Shown piece by piece: positions 44,567 to 52,839 of a stretch of 64,000 bases of DNA. Within the stretch, counting starts at the first letter, position 1. Each line of letters begins with the position of its first letter. A model generated the notes under the pieces. It made no database searches, was not told the DNA's origin, and was given only the letters and a program-made list of their open reading frames with translations. Origin of the DNA: DATAVB01 sp040414495 (lineage in GTDB: Bacteria; Actinomycetota; Actinomycetes; Mycobacteriales; QHCD01); contig JBEDUI010000285.1 in the NCBI GenBank assembly GCA_040414495.1, positions 17,360 to 81,359 of the forward strand, written 5' to 3'. Made by a program: the position numbers and the translations under genes.

Positions 44567-46987
44567 CTATTGGGCCGGGAGCTGTTCCAGCAGGTTGGTC
44601 TGACGTACCGGCCCCGCCGGGTCGGTCGGCACCAGCAGCGTTTTGATCTCGTGCGGGGCGAAGTCGGCTTCGATCACGCGACCGAGAAACGCCAGGTCCA
44701 ACCTGAGCCGCGCCGCCCGCCCGGCCGATTCGTAGCCGCGTAGCACGAAGTAGGTCGGGTCGTCCTCGGACTGCTTGAGCACGGTGACCACGACCGAATC
44801 GCTTGCGGCGCTGGCGAAGGACATGCTGGCCGGCAACCGTCCGGAGTGGAATGACTCGTAGCTCATCGTCGGCGGTTGGGCCAATTCGGCCGCCGCGCGG
44901 ACAATGCCGGCGCCGCGCCACTGTCCACTGTGGGGGATGAGCAGGTAGCTGAACGTCTGCCTACCCTGATCCTGATATCCGTAGCGGGCCCGCGGGTCGA
45001 GCTGCTGCGGGTCATGCCAGGCGTAGACCGGACTGCGTACCGCCGTGATACCGATATCCCCGCCGCTGACGTCATAGGCCGATTTCGCGTTGTTGACGAT
45101 GGCGAGCCCCGCCGCCTTGCCCTCGATGGTGCCGGTGACGTCGATCCAGGACTGGCCCGGCTCCTCGGCCCCGTCGGTCCCGCGTTCCAGATGACCGTAC
45201 GGGATTTCGTACGTGGCCACCGGTTGGTCCAAGCCGGTGGGAAAGCGCAGTTTCAGCAAGGTCAGCTGCTCGTGCCAGTCGATGGTGACGTCCACCCGTA
45301 GTTGCCGGGAATCGCGACCCAGCACGAACTCCTCGCACAGCGTGGATTGGCCGTATTCGCTCTCGACCCGCACGACCGTCCGGACTGGACCATGCTCGAT
45401 CAGGCGGACCGACCGGCAGCGGAACGATTCGCCGTCGCCGGCGTACGAAACGACGCGGTGACCCCAGGTGTCGGTGTGGTCGGGCGAAACCACGGTGTGT
45501 GGCCGGTGTGCAGCCAGGTCGAGTCCGGTCGCCTTGTCCAGCAGGCTTTCCAGCCAGCCGGTCGTCGGGTCGAGCACGGCGCGCAGGTGATCGTTCTCCA
45601 GCACGAATTCATCGGATTCGGCGGAGTCCGCTGTGGAGGGTTCGGACGGATCGACCCAGAAGAGCTGATAGCCCAGGGCCGGCACGTCGGCCGGAAACAC
45701 GAGCCGGCGCTGGCCGGCCCCGGTCGCGAGCGGCTGAATCTCCTGACACGGCAGGTGATTGCCGGCCGCGTCGCTCACTCGCACGGGCCCGCGGAACAGC
45801 CACGATTCACATTCCACATCGGACCGTACCGGCCACGGATGCGGGTTGAACACGAGAACGGGTTGGCTGCCCTCCCGGAACGGAATATCGATGTCGCGGG
45901 CAATGCTCTGCTGGGCCAACGTCGCCACCCGGCGGGCGGTTGACCGGGCCGCACCTAGGTCGTCCCGAGCGTCCTCATAGGACGCTTCAATCGCCGAACC
46001 GGGCAGAATGTCGTGGAATTGGTTGAACAGCACCTGTTTCCAGGCGGCTTCCAGCTCGTCGGCCGGATAGCGTACGGAGCTGACCAGGGCCGCCACCGTC
46101 GCCCATTTCTCGGCTGCTATGAGGGCATGCTCGGCCTCGCGCATCCAACGCTTCATCGCCGAATTCGCCGCGTAACAACCGGCCGCGTGATGCTGCAGGT
46201 CGCCCTTCCACGCCGGAATGTCCGATGTGGAATCCAGCACCGTCCGGACGTAATCCGGCGGACTGCTGAAGATGAGCGATCCGTACGCACCGTCAGCCGA
46301 CAACTGCTGAATGCTGGCGATATTCGCTTTGGTCGGTCCGCCGCCGTGGTCGCCGACGCCGTAGTAGACCATCGCCAGTGATTGATCGGGCGCGAGCGCG
46401 GCGTCCAGATGCTCGGCCAGATTGCCGCCGGCGCTTCCGTACTGATGCGGAATGCGGCAGGCCAGAACCCGTGACCCATCGGGTGATTCCCACCAGAACG
46501 GGTTGCCTGGCAGCTGCATTTCGTGCGGTCCCGGCCGGAGGAAACAGTACGAGTCGATGCCCTGCTGACGCAGGATCTGCGGCAACGTGGCGCTGTGCCC
46601 GAACGGATCGGCGTTCAGACCGGTCGTCGCCGGTCTACCGAATTTCTCCTGCAGGAACCGTTGTCCGTAAAGGCCCTGCCGGACAAAGGATTCTCCGGTC
46701 GGCAGGTTGCAGTCCGGCTCGACCCACCAGCCGCCGACATTGACCCAACGGCCATCGGCCACGTGTTTGCGGATTTCTTCGAACAGCACGGGGTCGGCCT
46801 GCTCGACCCAGGCCAGCAGTGCGACCTGGTCACAGGTGAATACGAAATCGGGATATTCGGCCATCCGGTGAATTGCCGACCAGAACGTCGCCCGGGCCTC
46901 CTGCAGGCCTTCGGGCCAACGCCACAGCCACACCGGGTCGATGTGACCGTGGCCGACCATATGCACCACGCGCTGGCTGTTGCCCAT
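44567..46987 (-). CDS. GH38-family alpha-mannosidase
   Basis: 806 residues. The metal-binding motif GHGHIDPVWLWRW (His13, His15, Asp17) opens the protein, and the nucleophile is Asp127 in TTGLNADPFGHSATLPQILRQQG. FHDILPGSAIEASYEDA supplies the other conserved metal His region. C-terminal beta domains typical of GH38 follow (LVFNPHPWPVRSDVECESW, VLDPTTGWLESLLDKATG). No signal peptide, so it acts on imported mannosides or N-glycan fragments in the cytosol. I chose ATG 46987, preceded by AGGGG at 5 nt, rather than GTG 46993. The next gene upstream on this strand is the aldonate dehydratase, 87 bp away, suggesting one catabolic transcript. Confidence 0.93.
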   Translation of the reverse strand: MGNSQRVVHMVGHGHIDPVWLWRWPEGLQEARATFWSAIHRMAEYPDFVFTCDQVALLAWVEQADPVLFEEIRKHVADGRWVNVGGWWVEPDCNLPTGESFVRQGLYGQRFLQEKFGRPATTGLNADPFGHSATLPQILRQQGIDSYCFLRPGPHEMQLPGNPFWWESPDGSRVLACRIPHQYGSAGGNLAEHLDAALAPDQSLAMVYYGVGDHGGGPTKANIASIQQLSADGAYGSLIFSSPPDYVRTVLDSTSDIPAWKGDLQHHAAGCYAANSAMKRWMREAEHALIAAEKWATVAALVSSVRYPADELEAAWKQVLFNQFHDILPGSAIEASYEDARDDLGAARSTARRVATLAQQSIARDIDIPFREGSQPVLVFNPHPWPVRSDVECESWLFRGPVRVSDAAGNHLPCQEIQPLATGAGQRRLVFPADVPALGYQLFWVDPSEPSTADSAESDEFVLENDHLRAVLDPTTGWLESLLDKATGLDLAAHRPHTVVSPDHTDTWGHRVVSYAGDGESFRCRSVRLIEHGPVRTVVRVESEYGQSTLCEEFVLGRDSRQLRVDVTIDWHEQLTLLKLRFPTGLDQPVATYEIPYGHLERGTDGAEEPGQSWIDVTGTIEGKAAGLAIVNNAKSAYDVSGGDIGITAVRSPVYAWHDPQQLDPRARYGYQDQGRQTFSYLLIPHSGQWRGAGIVRAAAELAQPPTMSYESFHSGRLPASMSFASAASDSVVVTVLKQSEDDPTYFVLRGYESAGRAARLRLDLAFLGRVIEADFAPHEIKTLLVPTDPAGPVRQTNLLEQLPAQ

Positions 46988-47073
46988 GTTCACCCCTGCT
47001 GTCCCGGCACCGACGCGGCGAGTCTATGTCGCAGCGGTGGATTGCGGAGCGGACCGCTGCCGCTTTCGGTCAA

Positions 47074-49038
47074 TCACGACCGCAGCTTGGCGACAATCGC
47101 ATCGACGTCGAAGACGCAACCGCCCCAGGTACCCCCGCTGGCGTCCTGCAATGCCGCCCACAGCCGGGTTTCGGGCGGAAGCTGCGGATCTGGCGCGAGG
47201 TCCGGACGCGGCGAACGCCCGGCCAGCAAGGCAGTTCCGGCGGCCGCGTCCTGTGCCTGTCCAGCTGCTCCAATCAGATTCACCGAGCCGTGCAGCGTAT
47301 TGCGGTCGATGATGATGTCGATGACATCGCCGTCGCGAACCTTGCCGATCGGTCCACCCGCCAGCGCTTCGGGCGCCACATGGCCGATGCAGGCGCCGGT
47401 CGAGACGCCGCTGAAGCGGGCATCGGTCAACACCGCCACGTCTTTTCCGAACGGCAGGTATTTCAACGCCGACGTGACCTGGTAGGTCTCCTCCATACCC
47501 GAGCCCAATGGGCCACGGCAGATCAGAACGATCACGTCGCCGGCCTCGATACGGCCGGATTTGATCGCTTCGATCGCGTCGGGTTCAGTGCAGAAAACCT
47601 TGGCCGTAGCGCGTTTGCGATACACGCCGTCCGCGTCCACAACGGACGGATCGATTGCGGTGCTCTTGATGACCGAGCCGCCGGGCGCCAGATTTCCCGT
47701 GGGAAACGTGACGGTCGGGGTGAGACCACGCTCGGCCGCAACGGTCGGGCTCATGATGACCGTATCCGGGTCGATGCCGTCCTTTTCACGCAGTACGGCG
47801 CGCAGCGCCTGCCGTCGTTCGGAGCTTTCCCACCAGTCCAGCGTTTCGCCCAAAGTCGCGCCACTGGCGGTCAACGCGTCGAGCTTCAACAGGCCCGCGG
47901 AACGTAAATGCAGCATCACCTCGGGAACACCGCCGGCCAGAAAGACCCGTACGGTCGGATGACCCACCGGTCCATTGGGCAGCGCGTCGACCAATCGCGG
48001 TACCCGGCGGGCGATGTCCGTCCAATCCTGCACGGTCGGCCGCCGAAGCCCGGCCATATAAGCGACCGCGGGCAGGTGCAGCAGCAGGTTGGTCGATCCG
48101 CCGAATGCGGCGTGCACGACCATTGCATTGTGGACGGCGTCGTCGGTAAGGATGTCCGCCAGTCGGATTCCCTTGCTGTGCTGGGCCAATACGGCGCGGG
48201 CCGACCGGCGCGCGGCGTCCAGCCAGATCGGCTGACCGGACGGGGCGAGCGCGGCGTGGGGGAGGGTCATGCCCAGCGCTTCGGCGACGACCTGCGCAGT
48301 GGCCGCCGTACCGAGGAATTGGCAACCACCACCGGGCGAAGCGCAGGCGTGGCAGAGGTTTTCGGCGGCGTAATCCAGCGAGATCTCGCCGTGTGCGAAG
48401 CGGGCGCCGACGCTCTGCACCTTCCCGGCATCCTCGCCGTGCTCGGACAGCAGGGTCACGCCACCGGGCACCAGAACGCCCGGCAATTCCCGGCTGGCCG
48501 CCAGCGCCATCATCATCGCCGGCAGGCCCTTGTCGCAGGTGGCGACGCCGATGACGCCGTTACGGGTGGGCAGGGAACGGACCAACCGGCGCAGCACCGA
48601 GGCGGCGTCGTTGCGGTAGGGCAGGCTGTCGAACATCGCCACCGTGCCCTGGGAGCGGCCATCGCACGGATCCGTACAGGCGCCGGCGAACGGCACCGAT
48701 CCGTGTTGCCGCAATTCGTTCGCGGCTGCCTCGACCAGCAGGCCGACCTCGTAGTGTCCAGTGTGGAATCCCAGCGCCACCGGGGTTCCATCGGGCCGCC
48801 GCACTCCTCCGTGGGTGCTCAGCAGCAGGATTTCCGCGCCGCCGAGAGCGGCCGGATCCAGCCCCATACCGACGTTCTGGCTCCATCCGAACAGGTCGCC
48901 CGAGGGTCGGTGGCGCAGCATGTCCACAGTGATCGGTACGGCCCCGCTGGGCCCGGGGGCGGTGGAACGAACGTCATAGAGCCCGGGATCGGCCGGACCG
49001 AGGATCTGCGCCAGGCCGGCGTCGTCAGTGGTGGACAT
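47074..49038 (-). CDS. YjhG/YagF-family sugar-acid dehydratase (D-xylonate dehydratase type)
   Basis: 654 residues, the same length as E. coli YjhG/YagF, which dehydrate D-xylonate to 2-keto-3-deoxyxylonate. It belongs to the IlvD/Edd family. The iron-sulfur cysteines are in CTDPCDGRSQGT (Cys121/Cys125), VATCDKGLPAMMMALAASRE (Cys168) and CASPGGGCQFLGTAATAQVVAEALG (Cys239). STHGGVRRPDGTPVALGFHTGHYEVGLLVEAAA is diagnostic for the YjhG/YagF branch. The ATG at 49038 faces the enolase-superfamily gene across 133 bp containing interlocked palindromes. The substrate could be xylonate, arabinonate or a related acid. Confidence 0.9.
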   Translation of the reverse strand: MSTTDDAGLAQILGPADPGLYDVRSTAPGPSGAVPITVDMLRHRPSGDLFGWSQNVGMGLDPAALGGAEILLLSTHGGVRRPDGTPVALGFHTGHYEVGLLVEAAANELRQHGSVPFAGACTDPCDGRSQGTVAMFDSLPYRNDAASVLRRLVRSLPTRNGVIGVATCDKGLPAMMMALAASRELPGVLVPGGVTLLSEHGEDAGKVQSVGARFAHGEISLDYAAENLCHACASPGGGCQFLGTAATAQVVAEALGMTLPHAALAPSGQPIWLDAARRSARAVLAQHSKGIRLADILTDDAVHNAMVVHAAFGGSTNLLLHLPAVAYMAGLRRPTVQDWTDIARRVPRLVDALPNGPVGHPTVRVFLAGGVPEVMLHLRSAGLLKLDALTASGATLGETLDWWESSERRQALRAVLREKDGIDPDTVIMSPTVAAERGLTPTVTFPTGNLAPGGSVIKSTAIDPSVVDADGVYRKRATAKVFCTEPDAIEAIKSGRIEAGDVIVLICRGPLGSGMEETYQVTSALKYLPFGKDVAVLTDARFSGVSTGACIGHVAPEALAGGPIGKVRDGDVIDIIIDRNTLHGSVNLIGAAGQAQDAAAGTALLAGRSPRPDLAPDPQLPPETRLWAALQDASGGTWGGCVFDVDAIVAKLRS

Positions 49039-49060
49039 TCGCCGATGCTAACTCGCGTGA

Positions 49061-49091
49061 ATGTCCTGTGGGCCAACGGACATCGGCCCAC
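49061..49091. promoter_or_regulatory. Interlocked palindromes between two divergent dehydratase genes
   Basis: Two perfect dyads are interleaved: ATGTCC (49061-49066) with GGACAT (49078-49083), and GTGGGCC (49068-49074) with GGCCCAC (49085-49091), their centres 7-8 bp apart. They lie between the divergent starts at 49038 and 49172. A likely operator for a regulator encoded elsewhere. Confidence 0.55.
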
Positions 49092-49114
49092 TCCGGCCGA
49101 GACCGGCAGCGGGG

Positions 49115-49142
49115 TTGTCCGGGTGCACGGCTCAACTAGGGT
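49115..49142 (+). promoter_or_regulatory. Promoter of the enolase-superfamily gene
   Basis: TTGTCC (49115-49120), a 16-nt spacer and TAGGGT (49137-49142), placing the transcript start near 49149 and leaving a leader of about 23 nt that carries the GAGGAG ribosome site. Confidence 0.5.
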
Positions 49143-49171
49143 CTAAGGCAGGACGATCCGAGGAGAAGCCG

Positions 49172-50272
49172 ATGCCCGCTGACGTAAGGATCACGGCCGT
49201 ATCCACCGCCGATTACGAATGGAAGCGCAAGGTCCCGATCACCAACGGCCTGCACACGTACAGCACCTCGGACCTGACCGTCGTCAAGATCGAGACCGAT
49301 GCCGGTGTCACCGGCTACGGAGTGGGCCGGCCCGGTGCTGGGGAACGGGAATTCCGGGCGTCGTTCCTGCCGCGGCTCATCGGCCACGACCCGACAATGA
49401 CCGAGCAGATCTGGGCCAGCCTGTGGAGCCCGAAACTGTCGGGGCGGCGGGGTTACGAAACCCGGGCGTTGTCCTCGATCGACCTGGCTCTGTGGGATCT
49501 GAAGGCCAAGCTGGCCGGACTTCCGCTCTACAAAATGCTGGGCGGATTTCGTAAAGATATTCCGATCTATATCGCCGGCGGCTATTACACGAAGGACAAA
49601 GGACTCAAGGAACTGCAAGAGGAGCTGTCCTCGTACGTGGCGCTCGGTGCGAAGGCCGTGAAGATGAAGATCGGCGCGTTGCCGATCAAAGAAGACCTGG
49701 CGCGGATCAAGGCGGCTCGCGCGGCCATCGGCGACGACGTCGGGCTGCTGCTGGATGCCAACTGCGCATACCGCTATTACGAAGCGATCCAGTTGGCGCA
49801 GCGGGCCGAGGAATACGACCCGTTCTGGTTCGAAGAGGCCGTACAACCCGATGATTACGAGGGTTTCACGAAGATCGCGGCCGCGACCTCGGTTCCGCTG
49901 GCCACCGGGGAGAACGAATACACCAAACACGGTTTCCGGGACCTCATCGCAACGCAGGCGATCGCGATCCTGAACCCGGATGCCCGCTATATGGGCGGTG
50001 TCACCGAGTTCATGAAGGTCGCGGCCATGGCGCAGGCCCACGCGCTCGACATCGCGCCGCACGGTGACCAGCAGGCGCATCTGCATTTGCTGGCGGCAAT
50101 TCCGAACGCGCGGTTGCTGGAGTTCTATCCCAAGGAAGTCGACGGGATGGCGGCCACCGTGTATTTGCACACGCCGTCGCTGAATCCGGACGGGACGGTG
50201 ACCGTGCCCGAGGTGCCTGGGATCGGGCTGGACCCGGACGAAGAGGCGTTGGCGCCGCATCGCATCGGCTGA
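49172..50272 (+). CDS. Enolase-superfamily (mandelate racemase subgroup) sugar-acid dehydratase
   Basis: 366 residues. It has the capping domain (residues 1-130) and a (beta/alpha)7-beta barrel with the complete catalytic set: Lys164-x-Lys166 (KAVKMKIG), metal ligands Asp195 (LLLDANCAY), Glu221 (FWFEEAVQPDD) and Glu247 (LATGENEYTKHG), and the His297 base (DIAPHGDQQAHLHL). This arrangement is shared with mandelate racemase-type acid-sugar dehydratases acting on galactonate, rhamnonate, arabinonate and similar acids; the specific one is not deducible. ATG 49172 has GAGGAG 6 nt upstream. It is divergent from the YjhG-type dehydratase and followed by an SDR on the same strand. Confidence 0.9.
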   Translation: MPADVRITAVSTADYEWKRKVPITNGLHTYSTSDLTVVKIETDAGVTGYGVGRPGAGEREFRASFLPRLIGHDPTMTEQIWASLWSPKLSGRRGYETRALSSIDLALWDLKAKLAGLPLYKMLGGFRKDIPIYIAGGYYTKDKGLKELQEELSSYVALGAKAVKMKIGALPIKEDLARIKAARAAIGDDVGLLLDANCAYRYYEAIQLAQRAEEYDPFWFEEAVQPDDYEGFTKIAAATSVPLATGENEYTKHGFRDLIATQAIAILNPDARYMGGVTEFMKVAAMAQAHALDIAPHGDQQAHLHLLAAIPNARLLEFYPKEVDGMAATVYLHTPSLNPDGTVTVPEVPGIGLDPDEEALAPHRIG

Positions 50273-50297
50273 TTTCGCCCGGCTTTAGAATCCGATC

Positions 50298-51074
50298 ATG
50301 ACACCAGAATCAAGCGGTGGGGTTGCGGCCCGGTTCGACGGCCGTGTCGCAATCATTACCGGCGCGGCGCGTGGGCTCGGATTGGCGATCACCCAGCGGT
50401 TGGCGGCCGAGGGTGCGGCGGTCGCACTGGTCGATGTGGACGCCGATGTGGTCCGGCAACAGGCGCAGAAGCTGGCCGCGAGCGGTGTCGACGCGCGGGC
50501 CCTGATCGCCGATGTGACCAGCGCCGAGCGGGTTGCGGCCGCGGTGCGCACTGTGGTCGATGCCCACGGTCGCATCGACATTCTGGTCAACAATGCCGGA
50601 ATTACCGGTCCGGCCAAGCCGCTGGTCGATTATTCCGAGGCCGAATGGTCGGCGGTTATGGACGTCGACGTCACCAGTACCTTCCTGATGTGCCGGGCCG
50701 TATTGCCGCACATGCTCCAACGCCGCGCCGGCAAGGTGGTGAATATCGCCTCCATTTCCGGCAAGGAAGGAAATCCCAATATGGTCGCGTACTCAACGGC
50801 CAAGGCCGCGGTTATAGGGCTGACCAAGGCGCTGGCCAAAGAGGTCGCCACCACTGGGGTTTCCGTCAATTGCGTGACGCCGGCGGTGGTGCACACCGAG
50901 ATCCTGGATCAGCTTACGCCCGAGACGGTCGATTACATGGTGAGCCGCATTCCGATGGGCCGGACCGGTCGGCCCGAGGAAATCGCCGCGTTGGTGGCCT
51001 GGCTGTCCTCGGACGAGTGCTCGTTCTCCACCGGCGCGGTATTCGATATCAGCGGCGGCCGGGCGACGTATTAG
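50298..51074 (+). CDS. SDR oxidoreductase in sugar-acid locus
   Basis: 258-residue classical SDR. Nucleotide motif TGAARGLG after VAIITG, NNAG (ILVNNAGITGP), catalytic Ser and YxxxK in VVNIASISGKEGNPNMVAYSTAKAAVIG, and the tail RTGRPEEIAALVAWLSSDECSFSTGAVFDISGGRATY. Position after an acid-sugar dehydratase suggests oxidation or reduction of a sugar, aldonate or 2-keto-3-deoxy acid; this is inference. A -10 box TAGAAT (50286-50291) lies 6 nt before the ATG, so it can be transcribed leaderless even though it is only 25 bp after the preceding gene. Its stop overlaps the convergent kinase-like gene by 4 bp. Confidence 0.87.
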   Translation: MTPESSGGVAARFDGRVAIITGAARGLGLAITQRLAAEGAAVALVDVDADVVRQQAQKLAASGVDARALIADVTSAERVAAAVRTVVDAHGRIDILVNNAGITGPAKPLVDYSEAEWSAVMDVDVTSTFLMCRAVLPHMLQRRAGKVVNIASISGKEGNPNMVAYSTAKAAVIGLTKALAKEVATTGVSVNCVTPAVVHTEILDQLTPETVDYMVSRIPMGRTGRPEEIAALVAWLSSDECSFSTGAVFDISGGRATY

Positions 51075-51868
51075 TGACCTTCGGCCAGGACCGGTTCTGG
51101 GCCGGCCGGAAAGTCCGCCAGCGCCAGCTCGACCTGGGCCGTACAGCCACTGCGACCGCATTCGCAGTCGAACGGCCGGACAATGGTTTCCGGCGTGCCC
51201 GTCGTCCACCACCGGCCGAGCCAGGCCAGGTACTGCTCCACGATGGCGCGGTTGGCGTAACGCAGCAATTCCCGCCGTTCGATCGAGGTCGTCGCGCGTG
51301 GACCATCGGCTAATTGCCGGGCGAAGACGTCCTCGACTGCCGCGACAGTCTGCTCGACGGTCAGGTTGTCGACGAGGATGGTACGGGTGCTTGCTTCACG
51401 CACCTCGGTGTCGATGATGCTCCGCAATTCCAGATAGGACGGTGGCACGCCGTCCGGACCGTGTCGCCGCGCCAGCCGCGCCCGTTGTGCCGCGGCAGAC
51501 AGCATCAGCCATACGGCGTGTCCGCCGGCAGCGGTGACCGACGGGGTTATCTGGGTGCCCTCGACAACGATCACAGGCGAATTCGGCAGCGTGCGCACGT
51601 CGTCAACGGTCATTGGCCCGCGCTCGGCGTGCAATGACATCGCCAGCATTTCGGCCGCCGACGCCTGCTCCCGTTCGTCCGGCGAAAGGGCCTCAAACCG
51701 CCCTGCGGCGGGGTTTCCTGCGCGCAGCGCGCGATCCCGGTGAATCCACGTGCGGGCGTCGGAGTTGTACCAGCGCAGGCCGTGACGCCGCGCTAGCTGA
51801 CGCGCGACCGTTGTTTTCCCGGACCCGGCCGGCCCACCGATCCACAGCACATGATCCAACCCGTCCAC
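51071..51868 (-). CDS. P-loop kinase-like protein with C-terminal CEC...GH motif
   Basis: 265 residues. The first 190 form a nucleotide-kinase-like domain: Walker A GGPAGSGKTTVARQLARRHGLRWYNSDA, then VIVVEGTQITPSVTAAGG and QRARLARRHGPDGVPPSY (lid-like Arg-rich stretch). The C-terminus, RPFDCECGRSGCTAQVELALADFPAGPEPVLAEGH, matches a short Cys-rich motif (CEC...C...GH) found at the ends of otherwise unrelated small actinobacterial proteins. No substrate is suggested. I chose GTG 51868, which has GGAG 7 nt upstream; GTG 51874 is also possible. First gene on its strand, convergent with the SDR. Confidence 0.75.
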   Translation of the reverse strand: MDGLDHVLWIGGPAGSGKTTVARQLARRHGLRWYNSDARTWIHRDRALRAGNPAAGRFEALSPDEREQASAAEMLAMSLHAERGPMTVDDVRTLPNSPVIVVEGTQITPSVTAAGGHAVWLMLSAAAQRARLARRHGPDGVPPSYLELRSIIDTEVREASTRTILVDNLTVEQTVAAVEDVFARQLADGPRATTSIERRELLRYANRAIVEQYLAWLGRWWTTGTPETIVRPFDCECGRSGCTAQVELALADFPAGPEPVLAEGH

Positions 51869-51949
51869 GAGCACGCTCCGTTCGCGACGATGTCACCGCA
51901 GGTTAGCGGGAACCCAGCGAGAATCGTCGCGAAATCGGAGCGTTGGCTA

Positions 51950-52822
51950 TCAGATGCCGAGCGCGCGCAGATTCTCCCGGCTGATCTTCGCGCTCTCCAG
52001 CGGGCTGGATTTCTGCGTAACATCGGTTTCGACGATGAGCCAACCGCCGAATCCGGCCGAATCGAGAATCCCGAACAACGTGGGGAAATCCACGCCGCCT
52101 TCGCCGATCTCGGCCCAGATCGCGTTCTGTTCGAACGTCGAATAGTCCCACCCGGCGGCATGTCCCTCCGCCTGGACGGCGAGGTCAATATCCTTCAGGT
52201 GCATGGTCTTGATCCGCGACTTGTGCCGGCGTGCGAACTCCAGTACGTCCACGCCGGCCCAGGCCAGGTGGCCGGTGTCCGGGCCGAGAAAAACGACTTC
52301 CGGATCGGTCGCGGCCAGCAACCGTTCGATTTCGTCCTCGGTTTCCACGAACGTTCCGACGTGGTTGTGGAAGCAGCAGCGGACGCCGCGTTCGAGGAGA
52401 ATTTCTCCGATTGCCTGCACGGTGCCGGTCAGTACGCCGAATTCCTCGTCGGTCAGCTTGTCCTCAGGCGCGACGTTGGTGACGGCCTGCCGCCGGGTGC
52501 GCCCGGACCGGGTGGTCTGGTTGAACCCGCCCGCGGCGACGTAGACCTCGGTCAGCCCGAGTTCGGCCGAAATGCTGGCGTATTTGCGGGCCGTCTCCAG
52601 GTGTTCGTCCTGTTTGGACTTCTCCCAGAAGTCACCGCCGAGATAACCCGGTGCGGCCACGAGCCCGTGGCTGGCGTAGAGATCGCGAATTTGCGCCGCA
52701 GTGCGTCCGCCCCGGGGTCCCCACGGCGCGCCGGCGTATCCGGCCTGATGAATATCGTCGAGTACGGACTCTTCCGGTACGCCGCGCCAGGTGATCTGAC
52801 CGCAGCCGAGCTCGACCTGCAT
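51950..52822 (-). CDS. Sugar phosphate isomerase/epimerase-family TIM barrel (IolE-like)
   Basis: 290 residues of the xylose-isomerase-like AP-endonuclease-2 fold. Metal-ligand stretches are GVRCCFHNHVGTFVETEDEIERLL, VFLGPDTGHLAWAGVDVLEFARRH, IKTMHLKDID and FGGWLIVETDVTQ, the set seen in inosose dehydratases (IolE) and ketose 3-epimerases. The reaction could be inosose dehydration or sugar epimerisation. AGGAGG is 8 nt before the ATG. It lies 17 bp downstream of a Gfo/Idh/MocA dehydrogenase gene on the same strand; this dehydrogenase-isomerase pairing is common in inositol and rare-sugar catabolism. Confidence 0.87.
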   Translation of the reverse strand: MQVELGCGQITWRGVPEESVLDDIHQAGYAGAPWGPRGGRTAAQIRDLYASHGLVAAPGYLGGDFWEKSKQDEHLETARKYASISAELGLTEVYVAAGGFNQTTRSGRTRRQAVTNVAPEDKLTDEEFGVLTGTVQAIGEILLERGVRCCFHNHVGTFVETEDEIERLLAATDPEVVFLGPDTGHLAWAGVDVLEFARRHKSRIKTMHLKDIDLAVQAEGHAAGWDYSTFEQNAIWAEIGEGGVDFPTLFGILDSAGFGGWLIVETDVTQKSSPLESAKISRENLRALGI

Positions 52823-52839
52823 GGATTATCCTCCTCGCC

